Shown here: positions 11,729-23,381 of the stretch, one piece after another
Layout: every line of letters starts with the position of its first letter
Position numbering within the stretch: position 1 is the stretch's first letter
From: Rhododendron vialii
Taxonomy: Eukaryota > Streptophyta > Magnoliopsida > Ericales > Ericaceae
Direction of reading: 5' to 3'
DNA: 64,000 bases
Assembly: GCF_030253575.1 (NCBI RefSeq)
Contig: NC_080569.1
Span: 4,031,501-4,095,500, forward strand
Translations under genes and position numbers: made by a program
The notes under the pieces: generated by a model
What the model was told of the DNA's origin: nothing
Seen by the model: the letters and a program-made list of their open reading frames with translations, nothing else
Database searches by the model: none

Positions 11729-13977
11729 CGGCTAAAATCCCCTAGTTCAAATAACAAATCCACTATTGTGAAAGATGTCTATAGGTCTTACAGGCCTCTT
11801 TTACGCTAAAATACTCATACTAAAGAGTAACTGCTCTCTTGATCTTTCACAAACAAGTTGAACAAATTACACCCCAAGGCACCCAAAAATTTAAATCCTC
11901 ACATCAGCCTAAACCTCAAGATTAAAGTAACCTACAATATGAAAAATGGTAAAACAGAGTTGTCATGCAATACTCTTCATACCGTCATTGCTAATATTAT
12001 TATAATCATATTATACAACATCAATTTCACTTGCAATGTGAGGGCATTTCTAACTCAACTTGTTTCTTCATACCCAAAAAAAAAAAAAAAATTCAAATAA
12101 AATTAGACCTTGCTTTATATCTAGGACCTAGGTATACCTCGACACCCACAACTTGTTGCTAAGTTGCTTTTTCTTTCACTCAAACTTTTCAAGGACGAGA
12201 TCAACAAATTAGATACAAAAGAACAAAACTTTTTGTTGGATGGGAAGAATGATTTTTGCTTTTATTAGCGAGGTTTGTGGTAATATTGCCTTGACTCCAA
12301 CAGGAGGTACACCATATGTCCTCAATTTTGTCCGATCTTCTATTTCTACAGGTCCCATAATACATTTTCATGTTGTTGACAAATCAAAGAGAAGCTTCTG
12401 AAAGAGTTATTTTTTCCCTTTAATCTTTAGAAGCCAAGCAATAGCTCCCCACCATAAATCAAAAGGACACAATTTGGCAATTTGGACTATTACAATATAA
12501 CGATGGTGTCTTCCTAAGTAATTGGATTTCCAGAATCCAATTTTAGTATTCTACTTTTCGAGCTATTCAATTTTGGTCCTACTACCTTGAGTTTTTCAAT
12601 AGAATTCCTCGTTGCATTTCTTCTGTGGAGGAAAACATTGCTTAGCTACACACGAACTGAAACTTTTTTGCTGAAATTTGACATTTTCTAGGCTTCTAAT
12701 GCAAAATTTTGCCACAGATAAAGGGTTTTCACTTAGTAATATCCTGATGATATACTAATTTGTCAGTAAACTTAGTTCAACAAAGTCATGTTTTCATATC
12801 TCACACAGATGTTGTAGTAACTGGATTTGAGGTTATTGTGTGAAAAATGAATCTGGGTAAAATATCCCGGGCAGCGAGCTGCCCAAGAAGCAAGCTACTA
12901 CATCGAGCAGCTGGAGCAGTAGGATAGAAGATTTATTTTGGGTCAAATTCTAGTTAATCAATACCACAATAGAACACCCCATTATAAGATTCCCTCAAAT
13001 CATAAGCAATGTGTTATGTGCATAAGCAATCATATGTGCGGTTGTTACTGTTAGAAACCCTATCTTCAAGTTACCTTGCATGACATTCTGATTTTCCGTT
13101 AGTTTACAAGGTATTAGCGATATATATAAAAAACAAAAGGAGAACAAATATCTGCCTAATATCATAGATTGTAACCAAATTAAATTTCATAAAAAGTACT
13201 ATGCATGGAGATGGCAAAGTATTTTGTACCTAGATCAGTATCAAATGCCACAGAAAGCACTGTAGCAGTGTACCACACATCGCAGTTGCCTTTTTTAAGC
13301 TTCACTTCCTGGTGGAGATCAACAGCGCCAGCACTAGTGAGCACTTTTCTCCCACTGACAATAAAACCACTCCGGCAGCCCTCTTCTTGTTCCATTTTCC
13401 ATGGGAAAGCGAAATTTGGTTCTACTCTACCACAAATTACCTTGACAATTGCGTCTACAAATGACTGACAAAAAATTAATATCATTAACATTTTTTCATT
13501 TTGTGGTATACATATTCCACACGCGTGATTACCTCAAAAGAGTAAACATTTACAGTATAATGTACCCAAACAAAAAGCTTCCAATGAAACAGAAACAGCA
13601 AAAAATAGTGATCTCCCTTGACAACTTTACTTTATGTGAAACTTTTATCATACTTCTTTTTTTTTTGGTCAAACAGAAACGATAGCTTTTATCGTACTTC
13701 AGTTGGTACTTTTCTTTTGATTTTCTTTCCATTAAGTTTTCTATGTTTAACTTTTTAAGAACTTAAACTGTGAGTATCAGACATCATGGAGATAACTATC
13801 ACCAGCTAAGAAAAACACATGAAAAAAAGGGAAACACCAAGTTGAAGTTGTGCTCCCCTTAATATACTATAGAGTATATAGATATTGAGGAATATATGAA
13901 ACATGTTTCTCCTAGCTTCTCTGTTTGGTTACGGGACAGCAACCATTGAGCGTAATGTGTAACCCCAAAGGGTATTT

Positions 13978-14213
13978 AACCCCGAGGGGTTGGCTTGGTC
14001 GTCTTGGCCTGGGACCTAGAGTTTGCTCCCATATAAGGTCTCAGGTTCAATTCTCCTCGCCAGCAGCAACTCTTGGGGCCACCCCACCCCATGCGTTAGG
14101 GTGTGAAGAGGCTGTGGGAGGAGTTGTAGGGATTAGTCTAACGTGCATGTTACGTGCGGGAAAAGGCTGTGGGAGGGTCTGTAGGATTAACACCCGCCTT
14201 AAAAAAAACCACC
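13978..14213 (+). mobile_element. tRNA-derived SINE with perfect 16-bp target-site duplication
   Basis: ACCCCAAAGGGTATTT occurs at 13962-13977 and 14214-14229. The body shows an A-box-like GGCTTGGTCGTCTTGG and a B box GGTTCAATTC, then two copies of an AAGAGGCTGTGGGAGG-like segment and a short A-rich end. It lies in intron 1 of the Deg-like gene in opposite orientation. Confidence 0.9.
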
Positions 14214-14819
14214 ACCCCAAAGGGTATTTCAATTTTCTTTTTCTTGAGTAAATTCATAAAATGATTAGGAAAATAATCGCACTCAGAAGAGAAACCAAAC
14301 AGACACCGTGCACTTGTCAAATTTCAAAATGCAAACGCAAATAGTAGACTTACAGTCATGGAAGCCTCTTCTTCCTCCTCCTCCTCATCATTCCCATGAG
14401 AGTCGCAGTCTTTAGCCCAATCTACAATTGTATGACCTAGCGAAGAAACCAAATCTCGGACAGAGCTCGACTTAGATAAAGTTATCGGTGAAGATCGAGA
14501 CAATGAGCACAAGACCATACGATTGGGGAATTTCGCGGCGGAAGGTTTGGGTTTGTTGGTATCATTAATAAATTCATCAATGATCGACAACTTGTTAGAC
14601 TTGCAGAGGAAGGAGGGAATAATATCACTACTACTACTCTTGATGATCAGGGAAGAAGACATGGTTCCGACGCTCGGATGGAAACCTAGCGGCCCCAGCC
14701 CCCCATTTTTGTACTACTTTATTGAGTTTTGTTGGGGCATTCATTAGGAATTTGGGATGGGAGCTGCTCTGTTAAGCAACAACAATTTGGGCCCAAAATG
14801 TCAAGATCCCCCGTAGGTG

Positions 14820-15056
14820 AGTTGAGTTTTGTTCATCCTCCACTTAAGAGGGTGAATATTACCCTCCTTTCTATTGGTTGAAATGATGTGGACCCTACCT
14901 CAAAGTGATGTCATGCTTACCAAAAAGTGCATTGCATGGTAAGCATGACATCACTTTGTAGTGGGATCCATACTATAGTGGGATCCATACTATTTCAACC
15001 AATGAGAGAGAGGGTAATGTTCACCCTCTATTAAGGAGGGTGAACAAAATTGCACT
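14820..15056. mobile_element. Foldback MITE upstream of the Deg-like gene
   Basis: The two arms (about 100 bp each) are near-perfect inverse copies, for example AAAGTGATGTCATGCTTACC on the left and its complement on the right, so the whole element folds into one long stem. CCCCGTAGGTG flanks it at 14809-14819 and 15057-15067, an apparent 11-bp duplication; a Mutator-type 9-bp event with chance extension is possible. The right arm has a local duplication of GTGGGATCCATACTAT. It lies about 160 bp upstream of the Deg-like start codon. Confidence 0.9.
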
Positions 15057-15364
15057 CCCCGTAGGTGTATTTATTTCGGTTTGGTTCGGCCCGGTTACGA
15101 TTCATAAGTATTTTTAGGTACTCAAGATCGAACAGAAATTAAAATTTCGAACTCTTCAATAAAACGAAACTGACCGGGACCAAACCTAGACCGACCGAAC
15201 CTATATTTTTGGGTCCATTCTGTTTTCTTGGTTATATTTTCTAAAGGATCATTTAAAGGAGACAAGTAAGTTCGAAAGTATGTAACCAGTAATCTGGGCC
15301 CAAAGACAATGCAACTTGATCATGGGAAAAGAGACTAGCCTGTACACAAATAAATCACATATAA

Positions 15365-15560
15365 TTAAATACAAGACATTTTTCCCTTCGACTCTCGAAT
15401 AACTTCTTTCGATATTCTTCCAATACTGCTGGCCATTGAATTGAACAAACTATCACTATCGCCTTCCATTCTCCTTCGTACTTCTCGAAACATACTAGTC
15501 CTGAGCACCTCTAATTTCTCTCCTCTTAGTAACCACCAAGGACAGAGCCAGAATTTTATC
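15365..15560 (-). mobile_element. RTE-like LINE fragment
   Basis: The minus-strand reading PWWLLRGEKLEVLRTSMFRE and GRISKEVIRESKGK matches the linker between endonuclease and reverse transcriptase of RTE-type LINEs, the same family as the remnant at 4915-6840. Only about 200 bp remain. Confidence 0.6.
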
Positions 15561-15606
15561 CCTAGCATTGCGCGAAATGCTAAAGATTAGGAGATGCTGT
15601 TGGCAA

Positions 15607-15733
15607 ACGGGGGTGTTTGGCAGCAGTGCTGAGCGCCCGATCTGACCATTCATCTCGGCACAAACGGCTCAAATCTAATCCGAGCGCAAAAATGGCCGGA
15701 TTGGCCTCTTGACACCGTTGCTAAGCACCCCCG
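15607..15733. mobile_element. hAT-type MITE with 8-bp target-site duplication
   Basis: GTTGGCAA is present at 15599-15606 and 15734-15741. The ends CGGGGGTGTTTGGCAGC and, inverted, CGGGGGTGCTTAGCAAC form imperfect 25-30-bp terminal repeats. The size (127 bp) and 8-bp duplication fit a non-autonomous hAT element. Confidence 0.8.
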
Positions 15734-16657
15734 GTTGGCAATATCTCCGGATCCCTGAAATTTATACTAAAAAAATAAAAAGATACATTGCAAAAAGAAT
15801 AGTCATCGACTATAGAAAAAATTAAAATAACATAATAAAAACTATAGAAAATGATGTTGGTCATTTGCATATGTAATACGAAAGAGACTAATTTAGTTTT
15901 GGAATAATATTTTGGGTCTCCGTTCTTCAAAAAAAATAGAGGATTTAGGACTACTATATAACAAAAAATAAGGAAAAAAATCTAGCAGTGACGAGTCTAT
16001 ATAAGTTGGCGATAAATTTTTTTTTTTACATACAATAATTGTATTTTCTAAAATTTTTGCCGTGACGGCCGCTCCTGCTAGACCCCGGGCTCCATCCTTG
16101 GACTAACCACCATATAGTATGTGGACTTCTAGATTCCTTTCTCATTTTAAGTTTCCCCTCAGACAAGTATCTATCTAACACCAAAAAAATTATGTTGTGC
16201 CACTTGGCACTCACCGGAGATGAATAAACATATATATATTCTCGGCAAAATGAACTTAAAGTCCACTGCCATTTCTGTTTAAGTATGGACATGGATATGA
16301 GAGGAAAAACCAGAAGAGATAAATTTTACAGGAGGGAAGTGCAATTCAATACTTGACCCAATAAAAATAAAATTGCAATTCAATAAACTACTTAGACCAA
16401 GGCCCCGTTCCACAAAAGGAAATGAGTACTTTTTTTTTGAATTGAAAGTGATTATTATGATAGAGTAACTTATCTCGTAAAGTGAGAATATGTACTTAAA
16501 AAATAAATCTTAGGAGAACGGTGCTCAAAGTGTTTTCTATTGTCTAATTCTTGTTTATAGTACCTCGTTTTACTTTTGATGTGGCAAAAATAAAAACAGA
16601 GAGAGAAGAGAGGAAGAATTACAGAAATTTATCAAAGAAAACAAAATGAAAATGTAA

Positions 16658-16788
16658 GGGAAAATAACGGTTCGTGATGTATTTTGATAATTAATACCCG
16701 TCAAGGACATACTGAGAACATTTGTTAATGCTGAAAATGTCATTAGCGAGTATTAATTATCAAACACGTCCTTGGTCATTATTTTCCC
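16658..16788. mobile_element. MULE-type MITE with 9-bp target-site duplication
   Basis: AAAATGTAA flanks the element at 16649-16657 and 16789-16797. Both ends read GGGAAAATAA, and each arm contains TTTGATAATTAATAC, so the 131-bp element is largely palindromic. A 9-bp duplication points to the Mutator superfamily. Confidence 0.85.
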
Positions 16789-17350
16789 AAAATGTAATAA
16801 CTGGATCCACTCCGATCCTTTAGAATGGACTGCACCATATAGGCCGAAACCATTTTTAGATACAATAATTCTAAAACCAGTGTATTTGGGCGTGTAAAGT
16901 GAGGGTGGTTGTAGCATTGTTGTTTTAGAAACTTCTCGGTCCCATTTCAATAATAGCAACCATTGACTTGTTTCGACCTTCAATAACATGAGTCGCGCTA
17001 ATCATATTTATATAAAATATCGTTTAGCACGTGGATGTAAAACATGTATTTTTAGAAAAACACGAAATTCAAAAACAAAGCGATACTAGATCGAAGCATA
17101 AATTTTCAGCATAAATATATTCTTCTTATAAATACATATCAAACTCAACATAATTTTTGACATGTCCAATATTCATCACATTGTCGTAGATCCTCAAAAT
17201 AATGAGTTCTAAAAGAATCCCACAATAGGTCATACTGGACCGCATGTAGAGGATCCAGTCTCTTTAGAATAATGTCTGTTTTAAAAGCCAGCAAATTGTC
17301 CCGAAACGCAAATCCATCCAAGTGGCAGGAAATTTGTTGATTGAGACCCA

Positions 17351-17722
17351 GATGTACACCTGGTGTACACCAAATGTATATCAGATTATAAGAATTCATT
17401 TTAGAGTACCATACAAAAATTTGAATCCGTTTAATTTGTTTAAAACGTTTATTATTTTGAGGGTCTCTATGTAAAATCAGTTCATTCAAATGTCGATAAG
17501 TTCTTAACAAATTCATTCAATATTTTCCCTGTGATTTCAAGAACAAAAGTCGATCGGGCTTTTATGGAATCTTTTCGAAATTCGAATGAGCTAATTTGAT
17601 AAACAAACTCTTAAAAGCATGTTTTTAAGTAAATTGAACGGTTCCGATTATTTGTATGAGATTTTGAAGTGAGTTTCACAGAACCTGGTATATATTTCGG
17701 TATACACCAAATCGTGTACCCA
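17351..17722. mobile_element. Probable inverted-repeat element with GTACAC ends
   Basis: The left end (GTACACCTGGTGTACACC) and inverted right end (GTACACGATTTGGTGTATACC) share a diverged terminal repeat continuing into ATATACCAG-like sequence. No target-site duplication was found. Confidence 0.45.
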
Positions 17723-17999
17723 TAATTTTTTTGGTTTATTATTTAATGACCCAGATGAATAGTACTAAATTCCAAACGGCCCCCCCAAACGGAATTCTCC
17801 TTTTTTTCCAAATCCCACACAATTCTTTGCTAAATTTAACAATAAAATCTGCAAATGATAATTTGATTATGCGCTTCTTTATGTGATTCCCAAGCTTCTC
17901 TCCCACGATTCAAGTCAACTTCCATCCACACAAACACAACAAAAATCAGAGTATTCCATAAACCCTTTATTGGGCCAACAAATAAGAAAAAGAGAAAGG

Positions 18000-18183
18000 G
18001 TTGAAAAAAAAAGAGAGGGAAAGAACATGGAGAAGTTATGTTGAAGGTTGGTTGGATTCTTAATTGATGAAAAGGGTTTTCTAATGAAGCTTTGATTAGA
18101 GAGAAATAATAGGAGATGGGTATTGCTTGGGTTGGCGTTTTGTGGATTCTTTACCTCTCTCGTCCCTGTCGTAACTGTAAAAG
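18000..18183 (+). promoter_or_regulatory. 5' leader of the NPGR2-like gene with several upstream ORFs
   Basis: This purine-rich segment before a donor (AAAAG/GTGAGG at 18183/18184) looks like a non-coding first exon, joined to an exon starting about 18882. It holds at least five upstream ATGs: MEKLC (18027), a nine-codon ORF (18038), two short ORFs near 18067 and 18083, and a longer one from about 18117 reading MGIAWVGVLWILYLSRPCRN that would stop just after the splice. The transcription start is not known, so which uORFs are transcribed is inference. Confidence 0.5.
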
Positions 18184-18900
18184 GTGAGGAACCTTCTTTT
18201 CTTTTCCAATTGAATTGATTGGTGTAATGCGTCTCCTTTCCCTATCAGTTTCTAGGGTTTACGTGTGTCATGTTTTTGTTTCGTTCATGAGTTTTCTGGG
18301 TTGTCTGGTGTAGTTTTGGGTTTTGGCTGGTGGAGGTGATATTTTTTTTGTAAATTTTGTTTCCTAATGTTTGAGGGTGGAATTCTGGTGAAAAATATTT
18401 ATTCCTGAAATGGGTTTATGAATACTGATTGAGTTATCCATTTGTACCAATTGTTTGGAATTCCGACTGGCTACATCATTGTTGATGGGTTCCCAACTGC
18501 TTTTAATGTTTTTGTTTATTTTATGCGATCATTTCGTGTGGTTTTTGTCAAAGTTGCAGTGTGGTGTTCTTAGTCTATCACCACGTTGCTAGAGATTTTG
18601 GATTGCTATAGATTAAGTGGCACTTTTACAGTTTTATATAGATGGTACAAAATACAAATGCTGTAATATGTTGGGCTAGAGTTTTCCATTGACTTTGAGG
18701 GCTGACGTTGTCGGGCTATGTGTTGAGTAAGATCACTATTCACTAGAACTTTCCTTTTGGTAGTTTATATTTATATGATTCCAGTCCAGTGCCTGTCATA
18801 TTTTGTCTTGTAAAGATCCGCATTCTGTTATTGTTGTTCATGAACATTGTTGTCATTTTACTTTTTGGTGGTTGACGCAAGGAGAGTGAGGTGAAGCAAT

Positions 18901-21900
18901 ATGAAGACTAAGAATTGGATCAAAGAGCAAAGGAGGGCTCGGGTAAAACGGAGGTTAGGAAAGATCATGAAGTGCCTCAGCTCGGGAGAGCAATTAATAG
19001 TTGATGAAATTGTTCCTTCGCCTGCGTCCCTTGCAACAAAAGATTATGCAGTTGGTGCGTATTCACCTCATGCTGGCGAAATTGACCAGAAGCCAGATAT
19101 TGGCAATATTGAAGAAGCTGAGTCCTCTCTGCGGGAGAGTGGTTATTTGAATTACGAGGTTAGTTTTTTCATCTCATAAGTTCTCATGCGGTTTAGATTG
19201 GTTTACTTAATTAAAGGCTGAAACAATGTTTTTTCATCTTGTATAATGGGTTTTGCGTATTTGCAGGAAGCAAGAGCACTGCTGGGAAGATATGAATATC
19301 AAAAGGGAAACACAGAAGCGGCGTTGCATGTATTTGAAGGCATAGATATTGCTGCAGTGACTCCAAAGATGAGACTCACTCTTTCACGAAGAGTAGAACG
19401 TCCTAAGAGATTTTCACAAAGTGATGCTGCCCCACCGATGTCTATACATGCCGTTAGTTTACTCCTGGAAGCTGTTTATCTCAAAGCAAAGTCATTACAG
19501 GCTCTAGGGAGGTATAAAGGTACTCTCTTACCACTTGATGTTAGTTTTTCTTTTCTTTGTTAGTATATACACGCGTTGTTTTTAGTCCCTTTTTCCTTCA
19601 TTCAGTGTTGTGCTTATGCAGTTTTCCAGTTTTGAATTCCTTCACCCAGTTTAAGGTTTGAAAGTCGTGTCCTCGAAGTTCCTGTGTAGTACCACCTTCC
19701 TTTCTTTAAATGGTTAGGTGGTACGCTAAACTAACTTGATTCTTAAAAGCTGCGGTAGGTCGTGTTTGTTACTTGGAGGCAAGCAACAACGTTTTATCTC
19801 AGCACATGTTGGTTGAAAATAAATACGTTGTGTCCTTTCGTTTTGTTATTGCACATCTTATGAGGACTAATTATGTTAGGATCATGTTTCCAAAACAATG
19901 AACCAAGAGCAAACTTGGGGTAGAAATTTGGCAAATTTCTCCCGACAGATAATTATTTGTATGTGTATATGGATATAGAGCTAGACCAATATGTATCTAA
20001 GCGCATACTTGTTGAAGCTAGTGTTTTGGCTAATATGTGTTTGGATTTATGTTTGCAGAAGCTGCTCAATCATGCAAAGTTATTCTGGACATTGTTGAAT
20101 CTTCATTACCAGAGGGCTTGCCTGAAAACTTTGGTGCTGAATGTAAATTGCAGGAGACTCTAAACAAGGCGGTTGAGCTGCTTCCTGAATTATGGAAATT
20201 AGCTGATTCTCCTCATGAAGCAATCTTATCATACCGGCAGGCCCTTCTCTATCATTGGAACCTTGAAGAAGAAACCACAGCGAAGATTCAAAAAGAGTTT
20301 GCCATTTTTCTTTTGTACAGTGGAAGTGAAGCAAGCCCCCCAAACCTCCGTTCCCAAATGGACAGTTCATTTGTACCCAGAAATAACATAGAAGAAGCTA
20401 TTATCCTTTTGATGATTCTAACAAGAAAAGTGTCCCTCAAAAGAATTGACTGGGACCCATCAGTTATGGATCACCTTTCATATGCTTTATCTGTCTCGGG
20501 GGAACTAAGGGCATTAGCTAATCAAGTGGAGGGATTGCTTCCCGGACTTATAGATAGGAAAGAAACTTATCTCACTCTAGCTAACTGTTATTACGGAGAG
20601 ACTGAAGACTTAACTGCTTTGAATTTGCTGAGGAAATTGCTACATAATAAGGAGGATCCACATTGTATTCCGGGTTTACTAATGGCTTCAAAGATTTGTG
20701 GTGAAAACCCTGAGTACTCAGAAGAAGGGATAAATTTTGCCCAAAGAGCCCTTGAAGACTTGGTGGGAAGATGCGATGAGATGGTCGGTGTTGCTCATTG
20801 TTTATTAGGAATCTCACTCTCAGCCCATTCGAGATTTGTTATTGTTGATGATGAGAAGGTCAAGAGACAATCAGAGGCACTTCAATCCCTAGAAAATGCT
20901 GGGAAAATGACGAGAATGAGGGACCCCAACATCGTTTACCATCTTAGCCTAGAAAATGCCGTGCAGAGGAAATTGGATGCTGCACTTCATTATGCTAAGT
21001 GCTTACTGAAATTGGAAGGTGGGTCGAATCTAAAAGGATGGATACTGTTGGCTAGGGTTTTTTCTGCCCAAAAACGGTTTTTGGACGCCGAAAATATTGT
21101 AGATGCTGCTCTAGATCAGACTGGGAAATGGGATCAGGGCGAATTGTTGAGACTTAAAGCTAAAATCCAAATTGCTCAGGGCCAGTTAAAGAATGCCATT
21201 GAAACTTATGCTCAGATTCTTGCTGTTCTTCAAGTCCAGAATAAAAGCTTTGGATCTGGGAAGAAGCATTTGAAGGTATATCAATTGGGAGGTTTTCGCT
21301 TCATTTTCTGAGTTACAGTTAGTTCTACTATGAAATTGCTCAATTATTTTTTACATTATCAAGGTTTTGTTTTTTTCCAAATGGAATTTCTAGCATTTAA
21401 AACACTTTGTCTGCAATTTCAGCTCTAGTGAACTAGACTGACTGAAATTTATCTTGGTGAGTTATGATGTGGGAAGATCTTGCAATCATGAGAAGATAAG
21501 GCTTCTATATCGTATAACTCGCTCCATATGAGTATGTGGTCTACTTTTTGTAGATCCAAAAGCAGCCTAGCAAAATATGTTCTCTCTTAGACCTATTACT
21601 CTCCATGAGAAACCAACAGGAAAGATATGAGCCCTTGCTTTTGAATTTGTCTCTGTTACTTTATCTCTCCAGAGCAGCCGTGCTGTTGTCAAGTGTGGGT
21701 GTCACCATCAATCTGTAGTATTGGTAGGATCGGTCTGGAGATAGCACACACCAACCTTTGGCTTAACTTTGCAAAGTAGATGCCCTCTGACTCGAATGCA
21801 TTTCTTGCATTTAACCTCAGCTTTCATTATTCTGTAAGAAAATGGGCCGATGTGTGGAGCTACCACTGTCTCCAGAAAATGTAGATTTATATAGAAGCAA

Positions 21901-23090
21901 TTGCATCATATAAGAGACAGGATTAGTATCGAAACATACGTGCACATCACAAAGGTGGTTTTATTTCCTAGAACCCAGCTGTTTCTTTATCAGTTTTTCC
22001 CATTAAAACGTTGTCTTTAATCTGGAAAGTTGTTTGGCCTGTTTACCCTTGCTTTTGTAAATTTTGACAGCACAATGGGAACCATGGTAGAACTTTGGAA
22101 TTGGAAACGTGGCATGATCTGGCTTCTGTCTACATAAGCTTGTCGCAATGGGACGATGCTGAGATTTGTCTTTCCAAATCAGAGGCCATCAGTCATCACT
22201 CTGCTTCTAGATGGCATGTCCGCGGTACAAATGAACATACCTCTCCTCAGATAACATGTCACTTCCATCTGCAATTTTCGTTGGTGTGAGTTGTGATTAT
22301 TTCATCCTATAATATTGCTTCCAACCACCCGCCCAAAAGAAGAAGGAACACGACGCCAGGAGATCATGTGCAGTTGAATTGCTGAATAAGAGAATTTACC
22401 AAAACATATTGGCTTGTTTATGACAGCATTGCAATTTGTTCTTCTTCTCTTTCTTAAATGAATTCTAATGCAAGAGGCGTCTAATGAGAAGAGTGTGGAA
22501 TAATGATGATGATGCTCAAGTACGTTGATTGGCCGAGGGTACATCACACCAAGAGCTGTTTGAAGAGTAATCATAAAACTTTGTTCTAAGGGCTGCCCTT
22601 TTTTTTTTTTTTGGAGGAAACTAGGAAGCAAGGAAACTTCTCTTAAAATGTTGTGCTGGGTCGGAAACAGACAACACATGTTATAGGGATACATACATTG
22701 TGTGACTTGTGTCCTTGAATATCTTAGTAGTCTTAATTCGATTTAAAACTTCCTTTTCTTCTCTGTTTTGCAGGTTTGCTTCATCAAGCAAAGGGCCTCA
22801 ACAAAGAAGCTCTTAAAGCCTTTAGGCAAGCTTTAGATGTTGAACCCACCCATGTTCCGAGTCTGGTCTCCATTGCAGTGGTTCTCAGAAATCTAGGAAG
22901 CCGCTCTCCGGCTGTTGTCAGAAGCTTTCTGACAGAAGCGATACGGCTTGACAGAATGAATGCTTCTGCTTGGTATAATCTGGGTCTGCTTTACAAAGAC
23001 GAAGGTGTTGCATTGGCAGTGGAGGCTGCAGAGTGTTTTGAGGCTGCTGCAATTCTTGAAGAGACTTCTCCTCTTGAACCCTTAAGATGA
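18901..23090 (+). CDS. NPGR2: NPG1-related TPR protein (NPGR2-like)
   Basis: Five coding exons: 18901-19158, 19267-19519, 20059-21275, 22071-22224, 22774-23090. They join in frame with GT-AG introns to give 732 residues, close to Arabidopsis NPGR proteins (about 740). The N-terminus has the family signature MKCLSSGEQ (residues 23-31) after a basic stretch; the rest is alpha-helical TPR repeats, clearest at the C-terminus (GLNKEALKAFRQALDVEPTH, then ASAWYNLGLLYKDEG). NPG1 and relatives bind calmodulin, are needed for pollen germination, and act with HYC and EFOP proteins as partners of the plasma-membrane PI4K-alpha1 complex. The choice of NPGR2 over NPGR1 rests on remembered similarity. A second, non-coding exon lies upstream. 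AATAAA near 23180 may serve polyadenylation. Confidence 0.93.
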
Positions 23091-23332
23091 CTGGTTCAGT
23101 TCACCCATCAAGCTTGTACTTGAATTCCCTCTAATGTATTTTGATCACATATATATATTGGTTCAATGGAAAAGCAATGGAATAAAAGTTATAGCTGTTG
23201 TTGTCGACTTTGGTTTTCGAGCCTATGTTTTAATTTCCGGTTGTTGGTATAAAGGGAAAAAGGACAGAGACTAACACTTTATTTGGTTTACATCTTAGAA
23301 AGTTATTTTTATGTAATGAGTGGTAATAAGGA

Positions 23333-23381
<49 letters not shown>

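Larger units (their letters stand above)
2319..14662 (-). pseudogene. Deg/HtrA-type (Do-like) protease homologue, active site lost and frame broken
   Basis: Ten exons in transcript order: 14354-14662, 13230-13464, 8459-8658, 7071-7236, 3786-3977, 3330-3569, 3112-3198, 2851-2907, 2635-2742, 2319-2408. All junctions are GT-AG and in phase except inside exon 6. Order: low-complexity acidic N-terminus (1-103), trypsin-like domain (about 104-290), PDZ regions, and a C-terminus ending in HCIPCAMSLD as in plant DEG9/DEG10-type proteins. Deg proteases degrade misfolded proteins in plastids, mitochondria or nucleoli. Here the usual NAH is SAG (Gly149 for the catalytic His) and GNSGGP is GKVGGP (Val258 for the catalytic Ser); the Asp (TDLA, residue 180) remains. 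In exon 6 a 7-bp tandem copy (TTATTAC/TTATTAG, about 3484-3497) gives a TAG stop at 3484-3486, about 395 residues in. Without the extra 7 bp the frame would be 558 codons. Introns 2 and 4 are swollen by transposons. Confidence 0.85.
15068..18000. other. Divergent intergenic region rich in small transposons
   Basis: This region separates the minus-strand Deg-like gene from the plus-strand NPGR2-like gene. Besides the elements listed separately I see AT-rich sequence without a gene. The last few hundred bases should contain the NPGR2-like promoter, but no unambiguous TATA box stands out. Confidence 0.5.
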
